From the NCBI RefSeq assembly GCF_025234665.1, contig NZ_JANIEH010000003.1: a DNA stretch of 64,000 nt. One strand, written 5' to 3'. The notes below the pieces were generated by a model. The model ran no database searches and was not told the origin of the DNA. It saw only the letters and a list, made by a program, of their open reading frames with translations. Positions 42,836 to 52,422 of this stretch are shown here, in pieces. This stretch comes from Exiguobacterium mexicanum. GTDB lineage: Bacteria > Bacillota > Bacilli > Exiguobacteriales > Exiguobacteriaceae. Numbering within the stretch: position 1 is the stretch's first letter; the number at the start of each line of letters is the position of its first letter. The position numbers and the translations under genes are program-made.

Positions 42836-44803
42836 TTAGAACAGATCGTTGCTGTCGACAATCAAGGCGACACGCCCGTCTCCGAGTATCGTCGCACCCG
42901 AGATGGCCGGAATGCCCTCGAGATACGTACCGAGCGGCTTCATGACAATCTCTTGTTGGCCAATCAAATCGTTGACGACCACACCGACGAGTTTATTTCC
43001 TTTGCGGACGACGACGACCGGGAATTGCGTCTTCGTTTCCGTCTCAATCGCAAACATTTCTTTTAAATAGACGAGCGGGACGAGCTGACCTCGGAAATCG
43101 AAGACACGTTCGCGATGGGCCGTCAAAATGTCGGCCTCGTCGAGAAGCGTCGTCTCGAGAATCGATGACAGCGGGATGGCGTACGTCTCCTCACCCGCTT
43201 GAACGAGCATCGCTGAGATGATGGACAGCGTGAGCGGAAGGCTGACTTGGAATTTCGTCCCTTGTCCGACGACCGTCTCGAGCGTGACGACCCCACCGAG
43301 TGACTCGATTTTGTTTTTGACGACGTCAAGACCGACACCACGACCAGACAAATCGGTGACGACGTCTGCCGTCGAGAAACCTGGGGCGAAGATGAGCATG
43401 GCCACTTCGTTATCGGTCATCGTTGTTGCTTCTTCCGGCGTGATGACACCGCGCTCGAGCGCTTTCGACCGGACTTTATCGACGTGGATTCCTGCCCCGT
43501 CGTCCTCGATTTCAATGAAGACACGGTTGCCGCCATGATAGGCCCGGAGCGCAAGACTTCCTTGCTCCGGCTTCCCGGCTGCAACACGGACTTCCGGCAG
43601 TTCGATGCCGTGGTCGATGGCGTTGCGAATCAAGTGAACGAGCGGGTCGCCGATCTCATCGATGACCGTCCGATCAAGTTCCGTCTCCGCGCCCGTGATA
43701 TCAAGCTGGACTTTCTTATGGATGTCTTTCGCGACCGAACGCACCATGCGTGGGAAGCGGTTGAACACTTGCTCGATCGGCATCATCCGGAGCGTCAGGA
43801 CGAGTGATTGGAGTTCGTTCGTCCCGCGTTTGATTTTCTCGACCGTCTCGTTCAATTCTGGCTGTCCGACTTCATCGGCGAGCCGCTCGAGACGACCGCG
43901 GTCGATAATGAATTCTTCGAATAAGTTCATTAAGCGATCAATCCGTTCCAAGTTGACGCGAATCGTCTTCGCCTGGGCGACAGCCTGTTCTTTCGGCTCG
44001 TCCGCCTCGACTTTCGGTTTCGGTTCCGCGACGGCGCCCGTCTCAACACTGACGGCGACTTCCGGTTCGCTTGATGCACTCGTATACACCGTCACGTGGA
44101 CGCACTCGACTTCTGATACTTGCGACACGGCGTGTTCAATCACGTCGGCCGTCTCTTGTGACACAAACAAGACGTCAAATGAGAGGTCGAACTGCTCTTG
44201 TTCGATGGCCTCGGTTTCCGGTAACGTCCGGACGACTTCGCCGAGCTCTTGCAGGCGATCGAATACCATATAGGCACGCGCCGCTTTCAAGACGACGGCA
44301 TCGGATAGTTTCACGTGCAATTGGAACGCCTCGAAGCCCGTCTCCTTCGCTTGCGTGATGACCGAATCCGTATAAAGGTCGGCCGTGAAGACGTTGGTCT
44401 CGACCGTCGGAGCCGCCTTTGGCGTGCTGCCGATGAACGACTGGAACGCAGACACCGTCGCAGCGACATCGACGTTCGCGCCGCGGCCGCCGGTCTCGAT
44501 ATTGGCGATCATCTCTTCGATTTGTTCCATCGCAGAGAACATCGTGTCGAGCAACAGCTGGTTGCTCTCTTTCTTGCCGGCCCGAACCAAGTCGAGCGCG
44601 CTCTCCATCTCATGCGTCAAGTTGGCCACACTCTCGTAACCCATCGTCGCCGACATGCCTTTGAGCGTATGCGCGGAGCGGAAAATCTCTTGAATCGCAT
44701 CTTGGCTGCCCGTCTGTTCAAGTTTTAACAGTTGGGTGTTCACCGATTGAATATGTTCTTGCGACTCATCTAAAAACAATCCTAAGTATTCGTTCACGTC
44801 CAT
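42836..44803 (-). CDS. cheA: Chemotaxis histidine kinase CheA
   Basis: 655 residues. P1 carries the phospho-accepting His45 in RSAHTLKGM; a CheY-binding P2-like part spans about 140-240. P3 dimerisation helices start near TIRVNLERIDRLMNLF. The P4 ATPase has N box (HLIRNAIDHGIE), G1 (EDDGAGI) and G2 (GRGVGLDVVKNKI), and a CheW-like P5 ends the protein (RGQLVPLVYLKEMF). It phosphorylates CheY when receptors signal. In B. subtilis cheB stands between flhG and cheA; here only 19 nt separate those two genes. Confidence 0.96.
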   Translation of the reverse strand: MDVNEYLGLFLDESQEHIQSVNTQLLKLEQTGSQDAIQEIFRSAHTLKGMSATMGYESVANLTHEMESALDLVRAGKKESNQLLLDTMFSAMEQIEEMIANIETGGRGANVDVAATVSAFQSFIGSTPKAAPTVETNVFTADLYTDSVITQAKETGFEAFQLHVKLSDAVVLKAARAYMVFDRLQELGEVVRTLPETEAIEQEQFDLSFDVLFVSQETADVIEHAVSQVSEVECVHVTVYTSASSEPEVAVSVETGAVAEPKPKVEADEPKEQAVAQAKTIRVNLERIDRLMNLFEEFIIDRGRLERLADEVGQPELNETVEKIKRGTNELQSLVLTLRMMPIEQVFNRFPRMVRSVAKDIHKKVQLDITGAETELDRTVIDEIGDPLVHLIRNAIDHGIELPEVRVAAGKPEQGSLALRAYHGGNRVFIEIEDDGAGIHVDKVRSKALERGVITPEEATTMTDNEVAMLIFAPGFSTADVVTDLSGRGVGLDVVKNKIESLGGVVTLETVVGQGTKFQVSLPLTLSIISAMLVQAGEETYAIPLSSILETTLLDEADILTAHRERVFDFRGQLVPLVYLKEMFAIETETKTQFPVVVVRKGNKLVGVVVNDLIGQQEIVMKPLGTYLEGIPAISGATILGDGRVALIVDSNDLF

Positions 44804-44822
44804 CTATAATGCCTCCCTGTCG

Positions 44823-45662
44823 TTAAACTCGGTTCCACTGACGTTTCAAGTTCCCCATCAAACGATCCATGAAATGACGTGGTTTCGGCGGTGTCCCGGT
44901 CAAGGTCGTTAAAATCCGCTCTAACCGCCAACTGATATCACTTTTCCGGTCCAGATGGTAAAACGGGACTTGGGCGATGACCGCTCGTCTGACCGTGGCG
45001 TCATCTGGTAAATACCCGAGGAATCGAATCGATTTCTTTAAAAACTGCTCACACGCAACTTCCATTCGTTCAAAACATTGCAGCGCTTCCTCACCCGATT
45101 GGGCCCGATTGACGATGACGCCGAGCGGCAAGTCTGGGCTCTGACGATGCACCAGCTTCGTATAGGCGTACCCGTCCATGAGCGAGGTCGGTTCCGGCGT
45201 CAAGATGAGAAACATCTCATCGCATCCTTCAATGAATTGAAGGGATGTGTCGGTCGCCCCAGCCCCCATGTCGAACAGGACATAATCGTATTCAGTGAGC
45301 ACTTCGAGTTCACGCATAAAAAATTGCATATCGGCATGTGAGAATTGGACTAGTTCGTCGAGTCCACTCCCCCCATGTAATATATCGACACCATGCACGC
45401 CTTTCTGAACCGAGGCGGCCAGCGGAATTCGGGCTTTGACCGAATCCATCATCGTCCGCGACCGCGAGGCGTTCAACAAGATATGCACGTTCGCCATCCC
45501 GATGTCGAGATCGACGATTAACACGCGCTTGCCGAGCTCGACGAGGCCGATGGCCGTGTTGACACAGACGTTCGTCTTGCCGACCCCGCCTTTCCCGCTC
45601 GCGAAAGCGATTGTCGTCGGTGGGGCCTCTGTTTTCGCCCTTAGACGTCTTGCTTGGTCCAT
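44823..45662 (-). CDS. flhG: MinD-like ATPase FlhG (YlxH), flagellar placement factor
   Basis: 279 residues with the deviant Walker A SGKGGVGKTN (about 22-31) and the family's VDLDIGMANVHIL. With FlhF it sets flagellar number and position and helps assemble the C-ring (family knowledge). ATG 45662 lies inside the flhF end, a 22-nt overlap; a GTG at 45671 is possible but poorly spaced. A basic C-terminal tail could act as membrane-binding helix. Confidence 0.93.
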   Translation of the reverse strand: MDQARRLRAKTEAPPTTIAFASGKGGVGKTNVCVNTAIGLVELGKRVLIVDLDIGMANVHILLNASRSRTMMDSVKARIPLAASVQKGVHGVDILHGGSGLDELVQFSHADMQFFMRELEVLTEYDYVLFDMGAGATDTSLQFIEGCDEMFLILTPEPTSLMDGYAYTKLVHRQSPDLPLGVIVNRAQSGEEALQCFERMEVACEQFLKKSIRFLGYLPDDATVRRAVIAQVPFYHLDRKSDISWRLERILTTLTGTPPKPRHFMDRLMGNLKRQWNRV

Positions 45663-46720
45663 TGGGTCCACCCTTCTTTCTCAAGCAACCGATCGGTCAG
45701 CCGGGCCGGGTCCCCGTTGACGAGGTCGTCCGGCACTTCTTGTCCGTCCGTCAGCCAAGCGACCGGCAATCCGCTCTCGCGAACCATCCGGTACATCGCG
45801 TGGATGTCGCTCGTCTCATCGGCTTTCGTGAAGATGAGCGACCCGAGCGGCAACGGCTCGAACTGACGATAAATCATGTCCATATCTCGCATCTTCGACG
45901 TCAGGCTGAGGACGAGCGAGAGACTCGTCTCCGAAAAGTCGTGATGTCGCTCGAACTGCTCGACATACGCCTCGTCGCGGAAGTTACGGCCGGCCGTATC
46001 AATCAAAATGATGTCTTTGCGAGCGAACAACTGTTTCGCCCGCTTGAAGTCATCAAAATCGTAGGCGACCTCGACCGGGATGTCTAAAATCTCGGCGTAC
46101 GTCTTCAATTGTTCAATCGCCGCAATCCGATACGTATCCGTCGTGATCAAGCCGACCGAGAGCCCATGCTCGAGCTTGTAGTGCGCGGCAAGTTTCGCGA
46201 GCGTCGTCGTCTTGCCGACGCCGGTCGGACCGACGAGCATCATGTACCGCTTCGGTTCGGGTACGGGCAAGAAGGAACTTCGGATTTGATCGCGGACGTA
46301 ACGCTCGACGGCATCGACCGATTTTGTCGTGTAATACAGCTCCTGAATCGCTTCGTCCCACGACTCGCCGTGAAACGATTCGGACGCGAGCAGTGCTTCG
46401 ACGTGTGCCAGTGGTGCCGGCAACCGTCTCGCTGCCGACATGTCAGGCGCAGCGCCCACCACGTTTAGGGGCTGCGATTGACGTCTTGGCGCCGGCTCAG
46501 GTTTCGGTGCTGTGACCGGCTTCGTGACCGTACGCGGTTTGACGGCGAGCGGTGCTTTCTCGAGCGCGGCGATGACCTCGACATGTTGTGAGGCGAACAA
46601 GCCGAGCCACCCTTTCTTCACTTGGCGCGAATTCAAGATGACGGCGTCATCGCCAAATTCTTGTTTGACTTTCGCCATCGCTTCCGCCATCGTCTTGCCT
46701 GTATATTTTTTGATTTGCAT
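45641..46720 (-). CDS. flhF: SRP-family GTPase FlhF
   Basis: 359 residues. A variable N-terminal domain with a Pro/Lys-rich linker (about 55-85) is followed by an N domain and a G domain with GPTGVGKT (164-171), DTAGRNFRD and the TKADE guanine motif. It targets the first flagellar components to their site and works with FlhG. The ATG lies directly after the flhA stop, with GGGGTG inside the flhA end. Confidence 0.95.
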   Translation of the reverse strand: MQIKKYTGKTMAEAMAKVKQEFGDDAVILNSRQVKKGWLGLFASQHVEVIAALEKAPLAVKPRTVTKPVTAPKPEPAPRRQSQPLNVVGAAPDMSAARRLPAPLAHVEALLASESFHGESWDEAIQELYYTTKSVDAVERYVRDQIRSSFLPVPEPKRYMMLVGPTGVGKTTTLAKLAAHYKLEHGLSVGLITTDTYRIAAIEQLKTYAEILDIPVEVAYDFDDFKRAKQLFARKDIILIDTAGRNFRDEAYVEQFERHHDFSETSLSLVLSLTSKMRDMDMIYRQFEPLPLGSLIFTKADETSDIHAMYRMVRESGLPVAWLTDGQEVPDDLVNGDPARLTDRLLEKEGWTQWTKQDV

Positions 46721-48739
46721 TTAAATCACCCCAATACTTTTCACTTCAACCGAGCTGAGCAGTTCGTTGTAGGCGAGGACCGGCACGTCCGGATAATACC
46801 GTTCGAGCAATTGTCTCACGAACAGACGGATCGTCGGCGAACAGAGAATGACGGCCGAAGCACCATAACGTTCGAACATGGATAGTTGCTCGCCCGAGCG
46901 TTCGATTATCTCGCGCGCTTGTTCCGGGTCGAGCGCCAAATAGTTGCCGAACTCCGTTTTTTGAACGGCGTCTTGTATCAACTGTTCGGTCTGACCGCCG
47001 AGCGTGACCACATAGAGCGGTCCGTCGGGCGGACTGACTTGGTCCGTCAATTGGCGGGACAGACCTTGCCGGCAATATTCGCCGAGGATGTCTGCGTCTT
47101 TCGTCACTTTGCCGTAATCGGCCATCGTCTCGAATAAGAGCGGTAAGTTGCGAATCGAGACATGTTCTTTCAACAGATGACGGAGCACCTTTTGAATGTC
47201 GCCAATCGACAAGACGGACGGTGTCACGTCTTCGACGAGCACCGGGTGTGTCTCTTTCAAATGTTCGACGAGTTGTTTCGTCTCTTCGCGGCCGAGAAGG
47301 TCGGCGGCATGTTTCTTGAGCGTCTCGGTCAAATGTGTCGCCACGACGGATGGCGGATCGACGACGGTATACCCGCTCATTTCGGCACGGGTGCGCGTCT
47401 CTTCATCAATCCATAGCGCCGGGAGACCGAACGCCGGCTCCGTCGTTTCAATTCCATACACTTCCGGATCTTCAATGCCGGGGCTCATCGCCAAGTAATG
47501 ATCGAGCAAGAGTTCGCCTTCCGCGACGACGTTCCCTTTCACTTTGATCCGATACGCATTCGGTGACAGTTGCAGATGGTCGCGAATCCGAACCGTCGGC
47601 AAGATGAACCCGAGTTCGAGTGCGAGCTGACGTCGGATCATGACGACCCGGTCGAGCAAATCGCCGCCTTGCGATTCATCGGCGAGCGGAATGAGTCCGT
47701 AGCCGAACTCGAACTCGATGGCATCAATCTGTAACAGCGAGACGACCGTCTCAGTCGGTGCCGCCGGTTCTTCTTCCGGTAACGGCGTGTCGATGGTCCG
47801 TTTCAAATTGCGACGCATCGTATAAGCGCCGTAGAACGTGGCGCCGGCAATGATCAGTGTCACCGGGAGCAGACTCGGTGAGATGATTCCAAGCATGATG
47901 ACGATGGAGCCGGCGATATAGAGCAGCGTCGGGTTTTGCCCGAGCTGGTCGACGACGTCTTCGCCGAGGTTCCCGTCCGAGACAGCACGTGTGACGATAA
48001 TCCCGGTTGCTGTCGAGATGAGGAGCGCCGGGATTTGACCGACGAGCCCGTCCCCAATCGTCATGAGCGAGAACTTTTGGAACGCTTCGCCGACCGGTAG
48101 ACCCATGTCGACGACACCGATGATGATTCCGAAAATCAAGTTGATGGCGACGATGATAATCCCGGCGATGGCGTCCCCTTTGACGAACTTCGAGGCCCCA
48201 TCCATCGACCCATAAAAGTCGGCTTCGCTTTGAATCTTTTTCCGGCGGATTTGCGCGTCTTTGTCATCAATCAATCCCGAGTTCAAATCGGCATCGATGG
48301 CCATCTGTTTCCCTGGCATCGCATCGAGGGTGAAACGTGCCGACACTTCGGATACGCGTTCGGCCCCTTTCGTGATGACGACGAACTGGATGATGACGAG
48401 GATGAGAAAGACGACGAATCCGACGAGCACTTTCCCGCCGACGACAAAGTCTCCAAATGTTGCGATGACTTCCCCACCGTATCCGGTCGAGAGAATCGAA
48501 CGTGTCGTCGACACGTTCAATCCGAGCCGGAATAACGTCACAATCAGCAACAGCGAAGGAAAAACCGAGAAGTCGAGTGCTTCCCGGGCGTTCATCGCGA
48601 CGAGCAAAATGAGCAACGCAATGAGTATATTGACAATGATTAAGAAATCTAACATGAACCCCGGTAACGGGATGACGAGCATGACGACGATCATGAGAAC
48701 GCCGATCAATACCGCAAAATCTTTAGCTTTTACAGCCAA
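46721..48739 (-). CDS. flhA: Flagellar type III export gate protein FlhA
   Basis: 672 residues. The N-terminal half has about eight membrane helices with the FHIPEP-type motif region LFRLGLNVSTTR and SARFTLDAMPGKQMAIDADLN. The cytoplasmic half (from about 340) forms the docking ring for export chaperones. The start codon is TTG at 48739, 8 nt after GAGGAGG. It follows flhB by 13 nt and abuts flhF. Confidence 0.96.
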   Translation of the reverse strand: MAVKAKDFAVLIGVLMIVVMLVIPLPGFMLDFLIIVNILIALLILLVAMNAREALDFSVFPSLLLIVTLFRLGLNVSTTRSILSTGYGGEVIATFGDFVVGGKVLVGFVVFLILVIIQFVVITKGAERVSEVSARFTLDAMPGKQMAIDADLNSGLIDDKDAQIRRKKIQSEADFYGSMDGASKFVKGDAIAGIIIVAINLIFGIIIGVVDMGLPVGEAFQKFSLMTIGDGLVGQIPALLISTATGIIVTRAVSDGNLGEDVVDQLGQNPTLLYIAGSIVIMLGIISPSLLPVTLIIAGATFYGAYTMRRNLKRTIDTPLPEEEPAAPTETVVSLLQIDAIEFEFGYGLIPLADESQGGDLLDRVVMIRRQLALELGFILPTVRIRDHLQLSPNAYRIKVKGNVVAEGELLLDHYLAMSPGIEDPEVYGIETTEPAFGLPALWIDEETRTRAEMSGYTVVDPPSVVATHLTETLKKHAADLLGREETKQLVEHLKETHPVLVEDVTPSVLSIGDIQKVLRHLLKEHVSIRNLPLLFETMADYGKVTKDADILGEYCRQGLSRQLTDQVSPPDGPLYVVTLGGQTEQLIQDAVQKTEFGNYLALDPEQAREIIERSGEQLSMFERYGASAVILCSPTIRLFVRQLLERYYPDVPVLAYNELLSSVEVKSIGVI

Positions 48740-48752
48740 TACATACTCCTCC

Positions 48753-49844
48753 TCAAGACGGTTGTTTCAATTGATAGACGAATGCGAGCACTTCGGCGAT
48801 CGCCTGATAAAACGACTCGTCAACGACTTCCCCGATATCCATTTGGGCGTACAACGCACGGGCCAACGGTTTGTTTTCGACAATCGGGATATCATGTTCT
48901 TTGGCCACGTCACGGATATTGAAGGCGACGCGATCGACCCCTTTGGCGACGACGAGCGGCGCGAAGTCTTTCGTGTCGTCGTACCGGATGACGACGGCAT
49001 AATGGGTCGGGTTGGTGATGACGACGTCCGCATTCGGGATTTCTTGCATCATGCGGCGCATCGCCATCTCCCGTTGTTGTTGTTTGATTTTCGACTTGAT
49101 GAGCGGGTCACCTTCACTGTTCTTATACTCGTCTTTAATATCTTGCTTCGACATGCGAATCGATTTCTCAAAATCGAACCGTTGATAGAAAAAGTCGAGT
49201 AACGCGAGCGCGAGCAAGGCCACACTCACCCACAGTCCGAGTTCAATCGTGATATGGGCGAGCGCGATGACCGATTCACGGATATGTTCGACCGCCATGC
49301 GGGACAGTTCTTTTTGGTTCTGCCAGAGCACGGCGACGGCAGTCGTCAGGATAATCAATAATTTGAATAAGGACTTTAAAAATTCGACGACCGCTTTCAT
49401 ACTGATAATCCGTTTGACCCCTTTAATCGGATCGATTCGTTCGAGTTTCGGTTGAATCGCTTCTGCCGAGAACAACGTCCCGATTTGAAGGTAGTTGATT
49501 AATATCCCGAACACGACGGCGACCACGAAGAACGGGCCCACGATCAGTCCGACGCGAAGCAACAAGTCGGTGAGCATGCCGGACAATCCGTTCGACAGAT
49601 CGAACAGCAAATAACTCGGACCGAGCAAATCTTTCGTCACACTGAACAACTGTTTGCCGAGATACGGCCCTAAGAACGATAACATGAGAAACATCGCGAA
49701 CAAGGCGAAAGCCCCGGTCAAATCGGCCGACTTGGCCACTTGGCCTTTCTTGCGCGAGTCCTCTCGTTTACGCGGTGTTGCTTTTTCGGTTTTTTCTCCT
49801 GCAAAAAATTGAAGATCGACCGATAAGGTATATAGAGGCTTCAT
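48753..49844 (-). CDS. flhB: Flagellar export gate/switch protein FlhB
   Basis: 363 residues. Four membrane helices lie between about 40 and 215, and the cytoplasmic domain has the self-cleavage motif N278-P-T-H281 followed by YAVVIRY. Cleavage there changes substrate specificity from hook to filament proteins, together with FliK. It begins with FAGEKTEKATPRKRED typical of the family. It overlaps fliR by 4 nt. Confidence 0.96.
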   Translation of the reverse strand: MKPLYTLSVDLQFFAGEKTEKATPRKREDSRKKGQVAKSADLTGAFALFAMFLMLSFLGPYLGKQLFSVTKDLLGPSYLLFDLSNGLSGMLTDLLLRVGLIVGPFFVVAVVFGILINYLQIGTLFSAEAIQPKLERIDPIKGVKRIISMKAVVEFLKSLFKLLIILTTAVAVLWQNQKELSRMAVEHIRESVIALAHITIELGLWVSVALLALALLDFFYQRFDFEKSIRMSKQDIKDEYKNSEGDPLIKSKIKQQQREMAMRRMMQEIPNADVVITNPTHYAVVIRYDDTKDFAPLVVAKGVDRVAFNIRDVAKEHDIPIVENKPLARALYAQMDIGEVVDESFYQAIAEVLAFVYQLKQPS

Positions 49845-50611
49845 GAGGCGTCTCCTAGCACAGTCATAAAATCACGTAACACTTCTTGTAAAATCGGGAT
49901 GAATTGGCTGATGCCGTTCAAGGTCAACCCCATCATGACGACCATGACCGAAAATCCCGCAATCAGCTTGAATGAAAATCCGATTGCAAAAATATTGAAT
50001 TGCGGCGCCGATTTCGCCAAGAATCCGAGCGCCATGTCGACGAGCAAGAGCGATGCCATGAGCGGAAAGGCAAGTTGCAAGGCGACCATCATCGTCATCG
50101 TGACGACCTTGACGGCCATCATGAGTGACGCTTCGCTGAAGTCGATAATTGGCTGACCCGGCGGATAAATTTGAAAGCTATAATAGATGCCATCAATCAG
50201 CAGCAGATGTAAGTTGCTCGACAGCATGATAAACAACGTGAAAATATAGTAGAATCGACCAATCAGCGGCGACTGGCCTCCAAACATCGGGTCATAGGCC
50301 GATGCCATCGCGAGTCCGAGCTGTAAATCGATGACGCCACCCGCAATCTGGGGCGCGAAAAATAATATGTTAATCAATATACCGAGCACCAAGCCGATCA
50401 ACACCTCGTACAATACCTGCAAGATATAGGCTTGGCCGAGATCGAGTGGCTCTGTCACCGTGAACATCGCATAGTACGCTAAAAAGGCACTGAACGCGAC
50501 GCGGTGCATGACCGGCAGTTGCCGGGATGAAAATAACGGGACGCTCACGAAGAAGCCTGACAGACGGGCGAACGTCAATCCATACAGACTGATGAAATCG
50601 ACCGCGTTCAT
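49841..50611 (-). CDS. fliR: Flagellar export gate protein FliR
   Basis: 256 residues with about six hydrophobic segments and the conserved FARLSGFFVSVPLFSSRQLP start and GGVIDLQLGLAMA segment. Together with FliP and FliQ it builds the central export channel. It overlaps both fliQ and flhB by 4 nt, a pattern of translational coupling. Confidence 0.94.
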   Translation of the reverse strand: MNAVDFISLYGLTFARLSGFFVSVPLFSSRQLPVMHRVAFSAFLAYYAMFTVTEPLDLGQAYILQVLYEVLIGLVLGILINILFFAPQIAGGVIDLQLGLAMASAYDPMFGGQSPLIGRFYYIFTLFIMLSSNLHLLLIDGIYYSFQIYPPGQPIIDFSEASLMMAVKVVTMTMMVALQLAFPLMASLLLVDMALGFLAKSAPQFNIFAIGFSFKLIAGFSVMVVMMGLTLNGISQFIPILQEVLRDFMTVLGDAS

Positions 50612-50880
50612 TTCGAGGCGACCTCGACCATGAGTTCAAAAATCAAACGGGTGAACCCTTCAATCTGTTGCAGCATCCAAGGTCCGAAGACGACGAGCCC
50701 GATAAAGACCGAGACGATCTTTGGGACGAACGATAGCGTCTGTTCTTGAATTTGTGTCGTCGCCTGTAAAATCGAAATGACGAGACCGACGACGAGCGAA
50801 ATCAATAAGAGCGGCATCGAGATTTTCAATAACGTCCACACACTCTCCGTCGCCAAATAAATGACCATTTCCTGCGTCAT
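50608..50880 (-). CDS. fliQ: Flagellar export gate protein FliQ
   Basis: 90 residues, two membrane hairpin helices, with the conserved QATTQIQEQTLSFVPK motif. It is a small channel component of the flagellar type III gate. The ATG follows AGGAGGAACGAAT and its stop overlaps fliR. Confidence 0.95.
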   Translation of the reverse strand: MTQEMVIYLATESVWTLLKISMPLLLISLVVGLVISILQATTQIQEQTLSFVPKIVSVFIGLVVFGPWMLQQIEGFTRLIFELMVEVASK

Positions 50881-50891
50881 ATTCGTTCCTC

Positions 50892-51557
50892 CTACATACT
50901 TCTAAGCAAGGACTCCACAATCAAGTGCCATCCATCCACCAACACAAACAGTAACAATTTGAACGGCAAGGCGATCATGACCGGCGGAAGCATCATCATC
51001 CCCATTGACATGAGGACACTTGCTACGACCATATCTATAATCAAAAATGGCAAGAAGATCATGAACCCGATTTGGAACGCCGTTTTCAACTCGCTAATCG
51101 CATAGGCCGGGACCATCGCGAGCAGCGGGACGTCTTCGACCGACTCAGGTTGCTCATAGTTCCCATATTTAATAAATAATTGCAAATCCTCTTGGCGCGT
51201 ATATTGGGCCATGAATCGTTTCATCGTATTCCCAGCCTCTTCGAACGCCTCGTCTTGACTGATTTCGTCATCCATATAAGGCGACAATGCTTTGTCATTC
51301 AACTCCGATAGCACAGGCGACATGACGAACAACGTGATGAACAGGGCGAGCCCGATAATCAACTGGTTCGGTGGCGTCTGTTGCGTCCCGAGTGCCGGAC
51401 GGATGAACGACAGCACGACGACGACCCGTGTGAAACAAGTCATCAAGATTAAAAACGAGGGCGCGAGCGTGAGCAAAGTGAGCACGACCAATAGTTTGAT
51501 TGAGGTCGATGTACTATCTGGCGTCTCCAAGTTAATCAATTGTTCAATCGTCGTCAT
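50892..51557 (-). CDS. fliP: Flagellar export gate protein FliP
   Basis: 221 residues with four membrane segments and the family motifs LLTLAPSFLILMTCFTR and GTQQTPPNQ near the front and SSMGMMMLPPVMIALPFK-like residues near the end. It forms the pentameric core of the export channel. Unlike many FliP proteins, no long cleavable signal peptide precedes the first motif. It overlaps fliO by 4 nt. Confidence 0.95.
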   Translation of the reverse strand: MTTIEQLINLETPDSTSTSIKLLVVLTLLTLAPSFLILMTCFTRVVVVLSFIRPALGTQQTPPNQLIIGLALFITLFVMSPVLSELNDKALSPYMDDEISQDEAFEEAGNTMKRFMAQYTRQEDLQLFIKYGNYEQPESVEDVPLLAMVPAYAISELKTAFQIGFMIFLPFLIIDMVVASVLMSMGMMMLPPVMIALPFKLLLFVLVDGWHLIVESLLRSM

Positions 51558-52048
51558 CGTTTCTTCCTCACTTCTTCAATCTGGGCCAACTGTTGTTTGA
51601 ACGTGTCGAGAAAAGCCGACGAGTTCGACTGGTTCAAGGTCGGGGCATCGAGCGCCGCTTCGTCCATCGCTTCGGCATCAATCCGGTCGAGCAATTGAAT
51701 CGAGTCGCCGACACCGAGCACGTACACTTGTTCACCGAGCTTGACGAGTTGCACCGAACGGTCTTTGCCGAGCGGGACACCGCCGAGATGGGTCAAATGC
51801 TGAGCCGACTTCACGCCTTGCGTCCGTGCGTTCAACCAACGCACGAGGACGAGGAACCCACCGATGACGACGACCATGCTCAAGATGAGCTTGATGGCCA
51901 TGCCGACCGATGAGACGGCCGATGTGACCGGTTCGTCTTTCGTGTCTGGCTGTTGCTGTTCGAACTGTTGGTCGACGGTGGCGGCCTCGACCGTGGCCGG
52001 GACGAATAACCCAGCCACGAGAAGGATAATCAACCACCACTTGTTCAT
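51554..52048 (-). CDS. fliO: Flagellar biosynthesis protein FliO (FliZ-like)
   Basis: 164 residues. A signal-peptide-like N-terminus ends near TVEAA (residue 23); one membrane helix follows at about 50-70, then a cytoplasmic part with VPLGKDRSVQLVKLGEQVYVLGV. It helps FliP assemble (family knowledge). It is clearly shorter than B. subtilis FliZ (219 residues). It overlaps cheY and fliP by 4 nt each. Confidence 0.88.
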   Translation of the reverse strand: MNKWWLIILLVAGLFVPATVEAATVDQQFEQQQPDTKDEPVTSAVSSVGMAIKLILSMVVVIGGFLVLVRWLNARTQGVKSAQHLTHLGGVPLGKDRSVQLVKLGEQVYVLGVGDSIQLLDRIDAEAMDEAALDAPTLNQSNSSAFLDTFKQQLAQIEEVRKKR

Positions 52049-52410
52049 TGTGCGACCGTTTTTGAGACTGCTTCGACGACGCGTTCAGCGTTGAACGGTT
52101 TGACGATGAAGTCTTTTGCTCCTGCTTGAATCGCATCGATGACCATTGCTTGTTGTCCCATCGCCGAACACATGATTACTTTCGCGTTCGAATCGAACCC
52201 ACGGATTTCTTTCAATGCGGCCAAGCCGTCCATTTCTGGCATCGTGATGTCGAGCGTGACGAGGTCGGGCATGAGTTCACGATATTTCGCGACCGCATCG
52301 ACACCGTTCTCCGCTTCTCCGACGACTTCAAATCCATTCTTTGTCAAGATATCCTTAATCATCATGCGCATGAACGCCGCGTCATCTACTACTAAAATTT
52401 TTGCACTCAT
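52045..52410 (-). CDS. cheY: Chemotaxis response regulator CheY
   Basis: 121 residues, a stand-alone receiver domain with D9-D10, phospho-acceptor D54 in LVTLDITMPEMDG, the CSAMGQ loop and the FIVKPF lysine. CheY-P binds FliM/FliY to bias motor rotation. Position between fliY and fliO is the same as in B. subtilis. Confidence 0.96.
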   Translation of the reverse strand: MSAKILVVDDAAFMRMMIKDILTKNGFEVVGEAENGVDAVAKYRELMPDLVTLDITMPEMDGLAALKEIRGFDSNAKVIMCSAMGQQAMVIDAIQAGAKDFIVKPFNAERVVEAVSKTVAQ

Positions 52411-52422
52411 TGTTCTTCCTCC

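Noticed and set aside
48261..49202. A 313-codon plus-strand open frame opposite flhA/flhB
   Set aside because: Composition (Thr/Met/Ser/Arg-rich) and overlap with two certain genes mark it as a shadow; no promoter or ribosome binding site is evident.
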